From: Heliopora coerulea
Taxonomy: Eukaryota > Cnidaria > Anthozoa > Scleralcyonacea > Helioporidae
Direction: 5' to 3'
Length of the DNA stretch: 64,000 bases
Assembly (NCBI GenBank): GCA_030142905.1
Contig: JASJOG010000015.1
Coordinates: forward strand, 2,478,501 to 2,542,500
The translations under genes were made by a program, and so were the position numbers. The notes below the pieces were generated by a model. The model did no database searches and was not told the DNA's origin. It worked only from the letters and a program-made list of their open reading frames with translations. Shown piece by piece: positions 1 to 13,000 of the stretch; the first letter of the stretch is position 1, and each line of letters begins with the position of its first letter.

Positions 1-1513
1 ATATAACAGTCTGGAGGTTTGGACCTCAATGCAATCAATCGAATTTCCTTTTCCAGTAAACCATGAGGCTCTAAAAAGAAACATTTTCAAGAATTAACCA
101 TCATAGTTGTACGAATGAAATTTTGTTGGTCAAACGATCAGAGTGGTTATATTGATATCCCACGAGCAACCCTGCTGGCCCGTTTGCCAACCAAAGTCTT
201 GGACGGCGTAGCCATGACTGAGGAATTGCTCTGGCCACAGATGGTCACCAAAGACTACATGTCCAATGCTAATAAGTTTAATTTATGTAAATTATATTTC
301 TTGTCAAGAACAGGGACTTCGTACAGACAGGCGATTTAGGGCTGATAGACCATTGCATGTACGGCAATGAAATGTTTTGATAAATGTGATGTATATCTTT
401 CTTGTTTGAAATCATGCCACTCCTTCGGTCTGTGTCCTATGCTGGGCTCTAATCAACGTAGATGCTTCACAATTTTGGGGTTTTCTCGCCTACCTACTGT
501 TCGGCAATTTCGGTAATCCGTAGTATATTTAAGTAAAGCAATATAATTTAGTAAAAGTAAATATTAAGACTGTTATTATAGCAAGCGACCAATGCCCGGG
601 CACGATACAGCATTGCCCGGGCCAGTGCCCAGGTGGGCTCGGGCTAGGCTACGTCACTGGTCTTGGTCCATTGGTTTTTAATCTAATGGGTATCGAGCAG
701 AGTTGTTTTTTTTCCTTGACAACATAAACTCTTTCCAGGCGGAGACGGTTCTCCTTGACGGGTAAAATTGTCTAGGGTTAGCCAGAGTCAAATGATAAAA
801 GAGTTAATCGACGAAAACGTTTGACGAAAATGAAGTGGCAAACCATTAGACAATGTTGTGTGTGTGTCAGAAAGTTGAATGAATGTTTGCCAGCTGTGCT
901 TGATCAGTTTTGTGGTTACTTTGACTTGTTCTTCGAGCTCAGTTAAGTTTTTAATATTCAGAAAATTCTGACCTCCAGATGGGGCTAGAATTCGCAACCC
1001 TTGGGCAGAAAACCATGACATTGCTTCAAGTTGGGTGGACATCTGGCAGTATGTTCTTCCAAAGTCAATCGAGGAAACTCGTCCAACTTCAAAAATTTTT
1101 CAAAAATTCTCGTTCAGAAGAATCTCAAGGAGCTAAAATCTTTTGTTCTATACCAGTTAATATTCCAATAGAATAGCTGGGCTGATTGCTTCGTTATTCA
1201 TTTCTTCTGTAGTGTTTAGCTACCGCGAATGTGCACAAAAATTGCTTGCAGAAACGTGAACAGAGACCTTTAAAGAGAATGATTCCAGATCAGTTTCCTC
1301 GATTGGCTACAGTTTTAGCAACCACTGAACTACTTTATTCAGCTAAAGAGCTCCCTAAAGTCGTAGGGTTGCCCAAACCTTGTAGACCTTTCCAACAATA
1401 ACATTTGATCCGCCAAAGGTTTCAAACTGAGAACTGAAAACTTCTTCTGACGTTTCCTTTGTACTATCAGATAATCTCCACGCGAATTGAAGGCCACTCG
1501 AAATGATACTCAC
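1..1513. other. Stretch with no recognised gene
   Basis: No exon could be supported here. Short open frames at 115-339 (plus) and 788-1042 (minus) show no family signature I recognise. Around 590-655 there is a GC-rich patch with three imperfect copies of a TGCCCGGGC-type motif. Around 725-800 there is a copy of the dispersed 'ttagccagagt' repeat described elsewhere in this annotation. Further 3' exons of the minus-strand gene at 1,514-4,002 may lie here. Confidence 0.4.
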
Positions 1514-4002
1514 CAAGGTTGATAGTGCGATATAGTTGTCTTAACCCGAAGTACTTTTTCTCTTTTTTCAAAATTTTCATTTTGTCCAAACTTTCGAGTA
1601 TCACCATTGCGCAGTTCCGACGAAAGCGCCACCTGCATTTTGCAGCTCGAGAGATCCTCTTGACGAGCGATGGTTCCTTGTCAGCGGGATCTTCGTTGAC
1701 TAGACTGCGAAACGTAGCTTCGTCCACGTGAGAGTTGGTAAGATTTCTGTCAACAACCTCGAGAAGTAAAACGAGGTAACGTTAAACGACTATTTCATTT
1801 CATTCATTTTTGGACTTTAATTGTCCCAAAAGAACGCGTCCGAAGAACTTGAGTTGTTACGATATAAAAATAAGCCATGGCTTAAACAAGCCTCGACTTA
1901 CTCCAAGTCTGCCTCTGTCCAGGTTTCGGGGCGACCTATAGAGCCTACAAAGCGTGAAAAATAGGTGTTAACGCGGGTGCGTGCTCGCCCGTCCGTGCGT
2001 TAACAGTCATTTTTTACGCTTTGTTTTCGCTTGATAGCCCCAAAACTACCATCCAAGGCAGACTTATGATAAGTCTAAAACAAGCCGTAAACGTTCGCAT
2101 AAATGGCCGTCGGACCATTTTTTCGAGAGAAAAGTAAGTCGGGCCTAATTTAAATCACGAACATACTCGCTTATACACTCTGTTTATCGTTTGTCGTAAA
2201 GAAGGCCTTGATACCTCAATTTATGGCCCGTTGAACCTAGTTCTGCACACATGAAGCTGGGTTTCCACCAAGCGTAAAGATTTTTGCGGACGACTTTTAG
2301 TAAAGATTAAATAACTTACTAATTAGTCCTGTTTGAAAGTTCAGATATAAAAAAAAAAAAACAAGGTAGCGCACACAATCTTTTAATTCCGAGTGGCTTA
2401 ACTAAGTGTACTTCTTACTGCACATGAACCGGCAATTCAGCTCGTTAGCGCCATGGAATCCTTTGATGATGCGGAAGTTTGACTGCATTTGCTGTAAATG
2501 ACATTTTGAAATCAAGGTTTTCCAGAAAGGAATTCTATGGATTATTTGGTCAAGTGACTACAGCTATGTAACTGGGCACACTAATTTGAAATTTCAGATC
2601 ACTACTACTTGATGATGTATAATATTACTGCCACTAAAATGATGTATACTTACGTGTATTTGCACGAAACTTATTCTGCCCTTCATTCATCAAATATCAT
2701 TCCTCAGAAACTTAACTGGTTGTAGTAGCCTTTAGAACCGTGGCAGAATTTAATGCGAGACTTCTCTGAGATATAACCTTAACTGAATTGTTATCATATG
2801 AATAGGAGTTCAAAACCATGGTGTCTTTCACCTCACTGACAAGTTCGTTCTGTAACGTAAAGTCAAGGCTAATTCAAATTGTCTATATCTTTACATCATT
2901 TCAAATGATGGAAGAGCTCTAGTTGAGGATGGTGGACACTACGCAAGCGCGGGCTTACGCAGATGTTTTTTTTGATATCAGTTGGACAGTAATGTGCTTT
3001 GCCATGAATTATAAATTGATCATTATTTGTATAACAGCTTCGTTTCTGAATACAATTCGCCTCGGCTAAGTGGAAGTTATATAGCATTAATGGAACTGTC
3101 ACGTACATTACCACAGTTATTGTAGTTACAGGTTAAACTAGACTGAACTGCAATCGAAAGCTTTTGGTCCTGAATCGAGCCATCATGACCACACGATTCT
3201 CGTACAGCATCAAACAAAATGGAAATTTAGTCGGCGATATTTAACCAGTGCAGGTAGAGGACCTAGATCAATAAGTTATTTGTTTTGCGCTAACTTCTGT
3301 AATTACTTTGTACGTAGGGAGGCCATTTCTGCGAAGCTGTAATTGCTTTCTACGTCGCCAACACTTCCTCAACATAGCCCGCGCTTATGAACGAGCGTTG
3401 TATGAACTATACGTCAAATAAACTGCCAACTTTTCTCATCGGCCGTGTAAGAATGCGATTGAATGAACTTCCAGTCGTTACAGTCACTGCGTATCTGACT
3501 AAAAGTGTAGAAATTGTATCACACCCGGGAAGTTCAAGTTTCGTTCGACTTTAACCTGCAAACGTTTAGGCAGCAAGTAAAACAAACGTGACAGTTCGGT
3601 CAAACGGTTGCCACAAAACACTAACGAGATCATTTATATGTTCTCGATCGAAAAATAACGATGTACTTGTCCAATACTGACTGCATTTACCTTAACGTAA
3701 GGGGTTGATCCACCGAAAACTGGTCTTTTCTTAATTGTTATTTTTCCTAAGGCGATGAGTTCCAATAGGATACACGAATATGCGGCAGCCAAAAGACTAG
3801 AGTTGCTCCACAAACCATCGACTTCTCCCGTAAACCAATCTTGCCAAAGAAGAAGGAAGGCTTGAGACAAGCTTATGTTTTTGTTTGTCAGATCACTTAC
3901 GCAGAAAATGTCAGAGTTAACTATTTCAAGGAGTTTCGTTGAAAACTCGTTCGCAACAAGACGCCGTTTGGTAGAACAACCGAACCAAAAGAAGTGGCGC
4001 AT
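1514..4002 (-). CDS. Probable GPP34 (GOLPH3-like) domain protein, partial model
   Basis: Two minus-strand exons look coding. The first, 3691-4002, opens with ATG (MRHFFWFG...) and ends in AAG before GTAAAT. It contains a segment with LLLWQDW followed by LLAAAYSCILLELIALGKI, which resembles the GPP34 core, where a small hydrophobic helix carries an 'AxxLxELxLxGRI' pattern. The second, 1514-1746, has an acceptor ending GACAG and a donor GTGAGT, and encodes ILESLDKMKILKKEKKYFGL, which resembles the GPP34 tail 'L..L...GIL..E...FLGL'. GPP34 proteins (GOLPH3/Vps74) bind phosphatidylinositol-4-phosphate on Golgi membranes. The exon or exons between were not found, and phases require a length of 2 modulo 3. 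The 3' end is not located and may lie nearer position 1. The fold assignment is inference from pattern similarity. Confidence 0.4.
1895..2075. repeat. Imperfect fold-back palindrome (MITE-like)
   Basis: The left half starts GACTTACTCCAAGTCTGCC. The right half, read as reverse complement, starts GACTTATCATAAGTCTGCC and continues to match through GGGGC, ACAAAGCGT, AAAAAT and GTTAACGC. The whole ~180 bp is therefore one long imperfect hairpin centred near 1985. This is the structure of a palindromic MITE. No target duplication was identified. Confidence 0.65.
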
Positions 4003-5223
4003 GTTGTCTGCAAGAGATTGTGTTGTTTATGCCGGTGTATTGAATGGCACGTCAATCAGCATCATTCCTAATTACATAGTTACATAATGTATTTGGATGA
4101 ACGACAAACTACGATTGGACATACGGTACGTTCAACGTATTTTAATGACGATGAGCAGGTGCATGACATGGCCCGTCAAATTCATGTGCATTTCCAAAAC
4201 TGATCACGGCTGCTTACAAATTTACGCAGTCAGCTGCTCCTCTTCACAAAAGAACAGCTCGAGTTTGGCGTTTATATCTACGTAGACTTTTTGAGGAATT
4301 TTTCGGTAATTTTCGGTTTGTCGAAATTTGCGACTAACAAATTTTTGACTCAAAGTGAACATAGTTTGTAGGCAGACATTCCCTTTCATTTCATGTACCA
4401 TTTTCGTCTTTCTGTAAAGATATATAATATAGAGTATCTCCTCTTTTGTCCACAGACAAATGAGCAAAGCAGAAGAACGCACATGCTGGGTGAGCATATT
4501 ATCGTCCCTTTCTTGTCCACATAAATATACAAAAATTTAAATTGAGACAATGCACAGACCGACTCAATCGCCCACGTCTTAAAAATCATTATAAAATCAT
4601 TGTTTGCATCACACTCACTTCAATGAACCGTTTGCAAACACTAGATTTCATGTGATGCGAAATGAAAGAAATATACTCCGCATTTGAGAAACTACATTCA
4701 AACTTTTCGGTACAAACGGGCCTTATTGACCTTGGTTTGATCAGCGAGAAACAAGTTATAGGATAAGTAGTATTTGAAAATAGAGCGGGACTGCTTCTAA
4801 TTATCGGATTTAAATGCGATAAAGAACGTAATGCGAGCTTTTTAAATAACCTCAAACACGAACCTCCTAAGACACTAATTCGCGAAAGCTTAAAAATTGA
4901 TGTTTAATATCCGAGCCTCAAAAATTTAAGGGAAAAGTAAGCATGTTTTTATCACATATAAAGACACGACACAGTTATGATTGTCCTTTGCAGTTTCCTT
5001 ATGAATTTTTGATGAGTTTTTAAAGTACAAGGGGTCATATGCCGTGCGGTTTTCGTACTGACGGCCATGTGAATAGGAGACTTTGAATGAAGAAGGCAAA
5101 TCCAGCGACGGTTTTTGTTTGGACAACTCGTTCTGTTTCTCTATATTTTATAGGTGGTGGGACTGTTCTTAATGCATGTTGAGATCGATTTTTGAACTAG
5201 ACACTTCATAAATTATAGCTACA
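4003..5223. other. Intergenic or upstream DNA, nothing recognised
   Basis: AT-rich sequence between the start of the GPP34-like gene and a minisatellite. Open frames at 4222-4497, 4589-4855 and 4926-5126 (minus) lack recognisable domains and convincing splice context. Confidence 0.35.
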
Positions 5224-5630
5224 CATCAACTGTTTTCTGTCCACTTTGGTATTTTTTTCAAATTATCAGGCGTTAGCCACGAACTGCCGGGCGATAGCCA
5301 GTGTGAAATAAAAGCTTGATTCGGAAGGGATAGATAAAAAATTATAAAAAGAAATGCCTATACAAAAAGAAATACATCAGCTGTTTTCAGTCCACAGTCT
5401 CCCTTTGAAATTGATAGGCGTTACTAGTGTGAAATAAACCTCTCATTCGGAAGGGATAGCTACAAAAGTATATAAATGCTCATACAGAAAGTTGGACATC
5501 CAACTGGACTGTTTTCTGTCCACACGGTCTCCCTTTGAAATCGTCAGGCGTTAGCGAGTGTGAAATAAACGTCTTTATCGGAAAGGATACATTTAAAAGA
5601 AAATAACATCCAGCTGTTCAGTGTGTCAAT
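5224..5630. repeat. Minisatellite, three degenerate units plus a partial one
   Basis: Units begin with CATC(A/C)A(A/G)CTG at 5224, 5375, 5497 and 5607, giving unit lengths of about 151, 122 and 110 bp. Each unit contains GTTTTC(T/A)GTCCAC, then GGCGTTA, then AGTGTGAAATAAA and CGGAA(G/A)GGATA in the same order. Length differences come from internal insertions. The conserved GTTAGC...AGTGTGAAATAA part resembles the dispersed 'ttagccagagt' repeat family found across the window. Confidence 0.75.
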
Positions 5631-5955
5631 AGCGGCATCTGATGACATTATTTACCAGTGACATTGTCGCCATTGTGAGGGATATAGGTAGCGTACCTGA
5701 CTCTAAGGTCGACAAATCGTTGGCTCCAGCAATTCTAGGAAAACTATAATTTACTTTGGCTGCTAATTTTGTTTTTTCGCATTGTGCGCAGGAGATCAAC
5801 TGGACGTCGATGAAATATGCCCCCTTTTATTGTGGAGACGTTATTAATTTACATTTTTCAATGCGAACAATTTGATTCCCGCTTGAAAAAAAAAAATAGA
5901 ATTTTCAGTTCTGGCATAAGCCTCAAAACTCTGTTTCATTTTTCCTTCCCTTACG

Positions 5956-7050
5956 TCATCTGCCTTTTTTCGCTGGCCTTATCTTGCCAAATTTTTGTTC
6001 GACTTTGTTGAGGTCGATCGCTTTGTGAGCTGGAACATGCGTGTACCGGCACTTGTCCCCGAAGACACAGCCGGTCGTGCGCCAGAAGTAACACTCGTCT
6101 CCGTTCACAGGTCCCGATAATTTAGATCCCGTTTCCATACTGAAAGAGATAAAGGTTCAGAAGACGTTTCAAGAAGTTCTTCATAGCACTGACTACACCT
6201 TGTGTATTAGAGTACAATGGGAGAGGAACTACGTTCGTAATAGTGATGACATCCCTGGACATTGTCATACCTACGTACCCCATCTACCGGTCATATCCAG
6301 TTATTCCGACTTACACAGGTAATTTGCAGCCCCACCCAGCGAAGCCTTAACTAACCAATGAACTCCTTTATGTCTAAATGGATCTCCTCAGTCCTTTATC
6401 GAACCCCCCCCCCCAAAAAAAAAGAAAACAAACAAACAAAAAAAACACCCAAAATTGGCAGACAGGAATCTTTGGAAGTCCGTTTCAGTGCCCTACTAAC
6501 CCATTGGATGTCAATTGATATGACTGACAGAGGGAGTGAAGGAGGCTAAAACTCACATCCAAAATGGTCCTCAAATCCAACATCTTTCGCCTCACTTTTT
6601 ACCTCAGTCAGTGACTGAATTTGGGGTATCCAGATATAGATACGAGTGTCCAACCCAGTGAATTCTGTTTACGGTAACTGGAGCGCTGACTTCCAGTTGT
6701 TGGCCTGGGGAAAAAATGAAGCCAGTATGGTCGCCCATAGAGATGGGCAAGCAGAGCCAAAGAGCCTAACTCAAGATTCCAGTCCAACCACATTACAGCC
6801 AAGCTAAAGTGAGAGCATATATAGGATGAAAGAAATATTTAAAGTGTTAGAATCTTACATTTTAAAAGCCAGCTGGGATCAGTTGGGAAAAATGCAACGT
6901 TTTTGGGGTTCGGCAACGAACTTCGTAGCTCAGTCGGCAGAGCACGGCACAGGATTCATTCCCAGCCTGAGGCCCAGAAGTTGCACTTTTCGCGACCGAT
7001 TCTGGTTGGATGCTAAAATGTAATATCCGGACACACCAAAAATTTCCTTC

Positions 7051-7085
<35 letters not shown>

Positions 7086-10000
7086 CTTGAATGTGGTGGC
7101 ATATCATCAGCTGCAGTGTACTGATGGAGTAGGGAGAAACAGCTGTCCACAGTTGCTGATGGTAGCCATGCAGGCACTGTTGTAATAGTTGTCAATCTTG
7201 CCAGTTAAATTGCGTGATGCAGGCTGAGCAAGATTAGACAAACTACTATTTTTGCGAACATGTGTATATGTATATACTCCCTTTTCACGAGAAGGAGAGT
7301 AAATTCCCAATACTTGATGAAGAAGCTGAGAGCAGTCTTGCACAACCCACGTACCGAATGACAACGTAATAAAACACATCACTAAGCAATGACATCCAAC
7401 CAAACAACAGACAAACAACAAAGATACCTGACCAGCTCAAAACCTACCTTCGTTGATTTTTTTCATTATTAGGATAACGTATTATTAAATTTTGTCCACC
7501 GATGGAATAACCCTAAATAAACGAACCATGTTGGTTATTCTGCCCAAATTTATACTGACCGGTTAATACAATGGTGTACCCCGGTCACGTATCCAGTGTG
7601 TATGAGCCCATATTTCGAAGCGCAGTGAACCACCACGCGCAACATAAAAGGCCTGGGACCGAGGTTGACGTGCCACCGAAGCAGTAGCCCCAAAATGACA
7701 TTAATTTCAAGTCTCATTAAGGGGGCGCTTCAACTTTTTTGGCATTAAAATTGACTAAACTTTGACCATCGGTGATAGACAGTTTTTAGTGCCAAAATTG
7801 CAAAGCCTGTACTTTTTGTAAAGTATGGACTGTCAGCTACAAGTTGAGATAATATTTTACCCAATTTGAATGCCTGGATTGTAATATGAGACCAAATAAA
7901 CCACTGTCCACGAAAACATTTATTTCACTGACTAAAAATGCCCCACCACAATATCTCACAAACAATCGAATGAATTTCAATAAAAATTTCCCAGGTAAAA
8001 GGTTAAATATCAAACTATGCCTCTATGAGTCATTTTTTTGATATTCACTTTGGTTGCCATGGAAATATCATTTCATCCTAACTGACGAAAAATTGAAGCG
8101 AAGCGCCCCTTTAAGTTGATTCAATGCAAAGAAGTGAAAATTACACATTCACCTGGAGGAGTTGAAGTGCCTTGGCGGCAGTTTCTTGATTATCATAATT
8201 TACAAATGCACAAAAACTTGTAGGAAGTATTCTGATAAATTTAACTGGACCGTATCTGAAGATAAAAAAGTCGAAAAGGTTAATAATAGTCTACCAAACA
8301 TCTAACAAACGTCTTATTCTCACACTCGCTATTAGAGACCTTGGACTGACATTTCAGTCTCAAAGCCCTATCCTAAAGGTGGATTTCCACTTGGGGCAAA
8401 ATGCCGCCCGCGCGCGACTGCTGTATTGTTAAAATTGAATAGATTTCTCCTTGGTTCCATTCGAGGGCTTCTAAGACAAAAGGAAAAAGTGGCGCGCGCG
8501 ACATTTTGCACCAAATGGAAACCCACCTTAGGGCCCATTTACACGATACGACTGTCGCATACAATTGTTCATTTTGATGTATCCGGTTCAGTCATAAGAG
8601 ACTTCGTGACCAACTGCAACATTCGCGAGTGAACAGCAAGCAGGAATTGTGCTTTTATGACGTAATCGCACACGCCCGAGTAAAGAATCGTGTACGGCAA
8701 TCTTATCGTATGGATAGGCCTTTAAGGATCACTACCAATCCCAACACGTTCCACGCAGTCTCCACATTCGTCATTTATGGGCGTTCCAATCCTTTTCATC
8801 ATTACAAACCTATCTTACTCTCACCTCTCAACTCTGTGGTAATCCTGACTATGAAATTTTATCCTCAACCCACTCATGTGTCCCCAACCTCAAGGTCAAA
8901 TCCAATATGCAAAATATCATACCACATTTCATGATAAATATGGAAGTGACGCTATGAACTAGTGAGACCACAGGTTAGTGTAAGCCTGACATAACGCCTT
9001 CCGACCTCATTTTGTCTTCACTTCTTTCCTAACGATAGACCTCCTATCACTGGCGTATTTAGACGGCCAGGTATGGTAACATGACCACTCTCACGTTGGT
9101 GTTGCGTCAGACATTTTGGCTTATGTTAGACTGATACATTTATTCTTACTAATTGCAAGGGACTTCCCCTTTGAACGAGTCACAAAAATTAACCCAGACC
9201 AACGTGGTGTCCATCACATGGCCCTTCAGCCCTAGTGGTGGGCTGCTGGCCCATCGTCGTCTAGCGCTGGCCCTTCATCCCAAAAGATAATCCTGGCTAC
9301 ATCATGTTTCCTGTTGACGAGTAACATCGTCTGGACTTAGCTAAAGTAAGACAACAAAGGGCTGCCAGATTCTGGAATGAATTAAAGTTTACCCGAAGTC
9401 CAATCTTCATGTTGCCCAAAGACGTAAAATCACATTCCCGTCTATGCTATTCAGCAACTGCGGCAACACTGTGTGCAACAATGGACCATTTCTTGGCCTT
9501 TACCAGTCCCTCATACCTTTCATTCCTGCCATACTTATTCTTATCCCAACGGCACTCACTCTCCTTCCAACTTCGCGGCAAGTAACGCACATCCTGCCTT
9601 CCCTATTCGCATTCATCTTTCCAGTTCTTTTGCGCTCATTTCAATATTGATCAGCACACACAGCAAAAACAAAGAAAGAGTTTTGTCCGCGCGGAAAGTT
9701 CCACCTAATGGCAGTCAGGTTTTAGCCAGAGTGAAATGACAGAGTACGTCCACAGCGGAGAAAAACAAACGTAAAATAAAGAACCAGTAGCGAAGGCAAT
9801 GGAGATATGCCGTGCAACTATAATTGAGAAGTTCTTACTTCGAAAACAGGTGAGTAAGTTGCCTTTCAGTTACTTCTTTCGGATTGACGTTGCCAACCCA
9901 CAGTGAACACTGATCTTCAAGTCTTGTTCTAAACCCGAAAGAAATGCGTTAAGAAGTTCCAACTCACTAAAGGATGTACAAAAAAAAATGAACGAAAGCA

Positions 10001-13000
10001 AGTCTGGAAAAGGATTATTTTTCAAGCTGAGTTACAAGGCGGTTTGACGTTATCTTTTTAAGAGCCCATTTGCCCGCACGATTTGTCTCTTGATTGTCAT
10101 CCCGAGGTATGAATTAAGCTTACGAGAGCCCCGAGGACAAACTGGAGCGAATCATAAGCAGAAATCATGCTGCGTTGACTGTCCTGGGGGTATTGCCATA
10201 CACTAGGATGACAATCGCGAGACAAAATCACACGTAACACTGACCTTGACAAAACCACAACTGTTTTCGAAAGAAATATTACACTTTCCAAACAACTCCC
10301 TTCGCCTATCTATCCACACTCCACCCGAACAAAGTACGTATCCACGCACGTACACGTACAAGCACGCCTGGATACTTTTCACTCATCTGGGCTACCGTAT
10401 TTACTCGAATAAGCGCCCGCAATCAAGGAGAATGCGGCGCTTATTCGCAATGATATTGAAGAAGCTAGTCCCTCGATGCAGGTACTTGACCTAGATCAGA
10501 TTTAAATCCGATCGTGGAGAAGATGGTGACATTCATAGCGACGATACTTTAGCGTGCGTTTCGTTTATCTTGTTCTGGTTGTTTTCGTTATTAGAAATAA
10601 AAGGTAGTTATGTTTTAACCAGAATCGTTTCTTTAAATTAGTTTTAATCAGCGCCGCCCTCGAACAAGCCACGCATCAAAAAGTCGTATAATTTAATAAG
10701 CGCCGCGACGCTTATTCGAGCAAATACGGTAATGACAAATTTGACAACTTTTTCCCGCGATCAACAGTCTGGATTGTATGTACCTCGGGTCCCGCTGATC
10801 CTCCTCCTGTCCATCATCTGACACATAGGTCTCCTCTTCGCTAACTCCGAGGCTTTTCACTTGAACTGGAAAAAAGGACAGGTTTATAAAAAATGATGAC
10901 TAATACAGTGTCTGTTATTGTTGCTTATATTTAACAATTTGATTACGATAGCCAGGCCCGACTTAACTATCGTTTCAGGAATTTAGAGCAAAGAATCTAA
11001 CTATTTTAATACAAACTAATACATTATATTTGTTTTTCAAATTTGTTGAAATTGATTTCGGAAAATTCTAACATGCTTTGCGCAACATTTCAGGCAATGT
11101 AAACCTAGTTAAAATTGGGAGGGCACATGCCTCTCTCGTATCACCCCTTGGCCAGGCCACTGTTGTCACCATGTTACATGTTTCTATGAAAGAAAGGCGT
11201 TGGGTGACCTCTGCCTCTAGGCATTTTAGATATTGTGCTATATGCCAATAGACCAAAAGAGTTTGTTTTTTTCATCCGGACTCTATTGACTCAAAACAAG
11301 CCAAGTGATGACGACACAGTCGACCATTTTTGCAACCCCACCAGTAAGACAAATTACTGCCTCAGACCCTACCTTTGCCCGAGAGCAATGCGTCCAACGC
11401 AGCATGAACCGTTCCATAAAGACGGACAGCGCGTTCACTTTGGGCGTGACCAAAGCCCATATCCTGAAGTAAGAGAAATAGGGCATTGAGATGTTTGAGT
11501 AGGATGAACAACCAGTCAAGAAACTAACAAAAGCTGTAGCATTAGCAGCAACAAAATAATTGTATAGCAGTCATTCTTCACCTTTAATTGCTGTACCCGA
11601 ACTCTGGTTAATTCAAACCTGGCATCTTCACAATGTTTGTCAAGTTTCAGTACTTCACTAAATGCCTTTTCAGCATCTGCATATTGCTAAGTTAAAAATA
11701 AAAAAAAAAACCGGATCAAAAAGGTTTACAGTGAATCATCAAATTTATAAAGTTCACACGAATTAGGACGTGAAACCTGAACGGTCAAAGCGAACCCGAG
11801 ACATTCAGGATTTTCATCAAAAACCCACTGACTTCTTTTCGACGAAATAGGAACATCCCAAAACATAATTCACTCCATTTCCTGCGGTAAACTCCACATC
11901 CATGAGAGCGGCCGATGCCTCTCAGACAGATTTGGTGACAAACCTGTTTCACGACATTTGAACAGTGCCAACCACATGTATGAAGCTATGAAAGTTTGTG
12001 CCGTTTCCCCAATTTCAAGGGTTAACGATAGCCGTGAAATACAGGAGAAACGTTTCAATTTCAAACTTGGAACCGTTTCTTCCCATGGAATTAATGAACA
12101 TCTTTTCTTTAACGTAATCACTCACAAAGTTACTGTTTGTCTAGCATGAGCAGATAATAGAATCCGCTTGTGACTTCATTCCTTTAAATCTTAGATTTTA
12201 TCATAGTTTGTGTCATTCATGTCTTTACAAGTAAGTGAGTTTGTATAGCATGGGAGGATAAAAACATTGGCTTGTATTCCTTATTTCCCGGTGGTTTTTG
12301 AAATTTTTCACTAACTTTGACTCAACACCATTCCCTTCGGTCTTCAGCAACTTACTTCCCTTACCGAGTCAAAGATGGACGTTTAAAATACCACACGTTT
12401 TTCCATAATTTACATCTCACTAATTGGTTCGTGGCCACTTTTTTCATCTGATTGGTCATTTTTGCATTACATGTCTTTTTAACTTATAAAAACATAAACC
12501 AGTTTTTACATCATTTCACCTTCCACCTCGACGGCGGACCTTCCCTCGAAACTTCAACATTTACTACGTTTCAGCAGTTCCAAAAACCATCTGTTTTTAT
12601 TTTTTCATTTCTGTGTCATAAACAGTAAAAGCCTAGAGGCTGCTCGTCACACTTCTCCCAAACAAACGTACCTTGAGTCCCGCCAAAGCTCGTCCTTTTC
12701 TAAAATATCCTTTCGGCCATACTGGAGCCAGCGATATGGTGACCTCCGCGTCCTCGAGAGCTTTGGTAAACTCACCCAAGCGATCGAAACAGTAAGAACG
12801 ATTACCAAAAAACCTGATCGGACATAAAGAAAAAGCAGGTTCAACCGGTTTGGAACCATGTAGAGGTTAGACGTACACTTTTCCCTACAGCTGGTCTTAC
12901 TTTTGGCTTACGGCTACACCGCCTACTCCGCCTACTCGCTTACCTAAAGTCACAGTCGTGAAGAGAGATTGCTTTGGTAAAGTACCCAACAGCCTCTTCG

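Noticed and set aside
3165..3238. Candidate middle exon of the GPP34-like gene (reads ILFDAVRESCGHDGS)
   Set aside because: The frame is closed by a stop just upstream before any acceptor, and no donor fits the phase.
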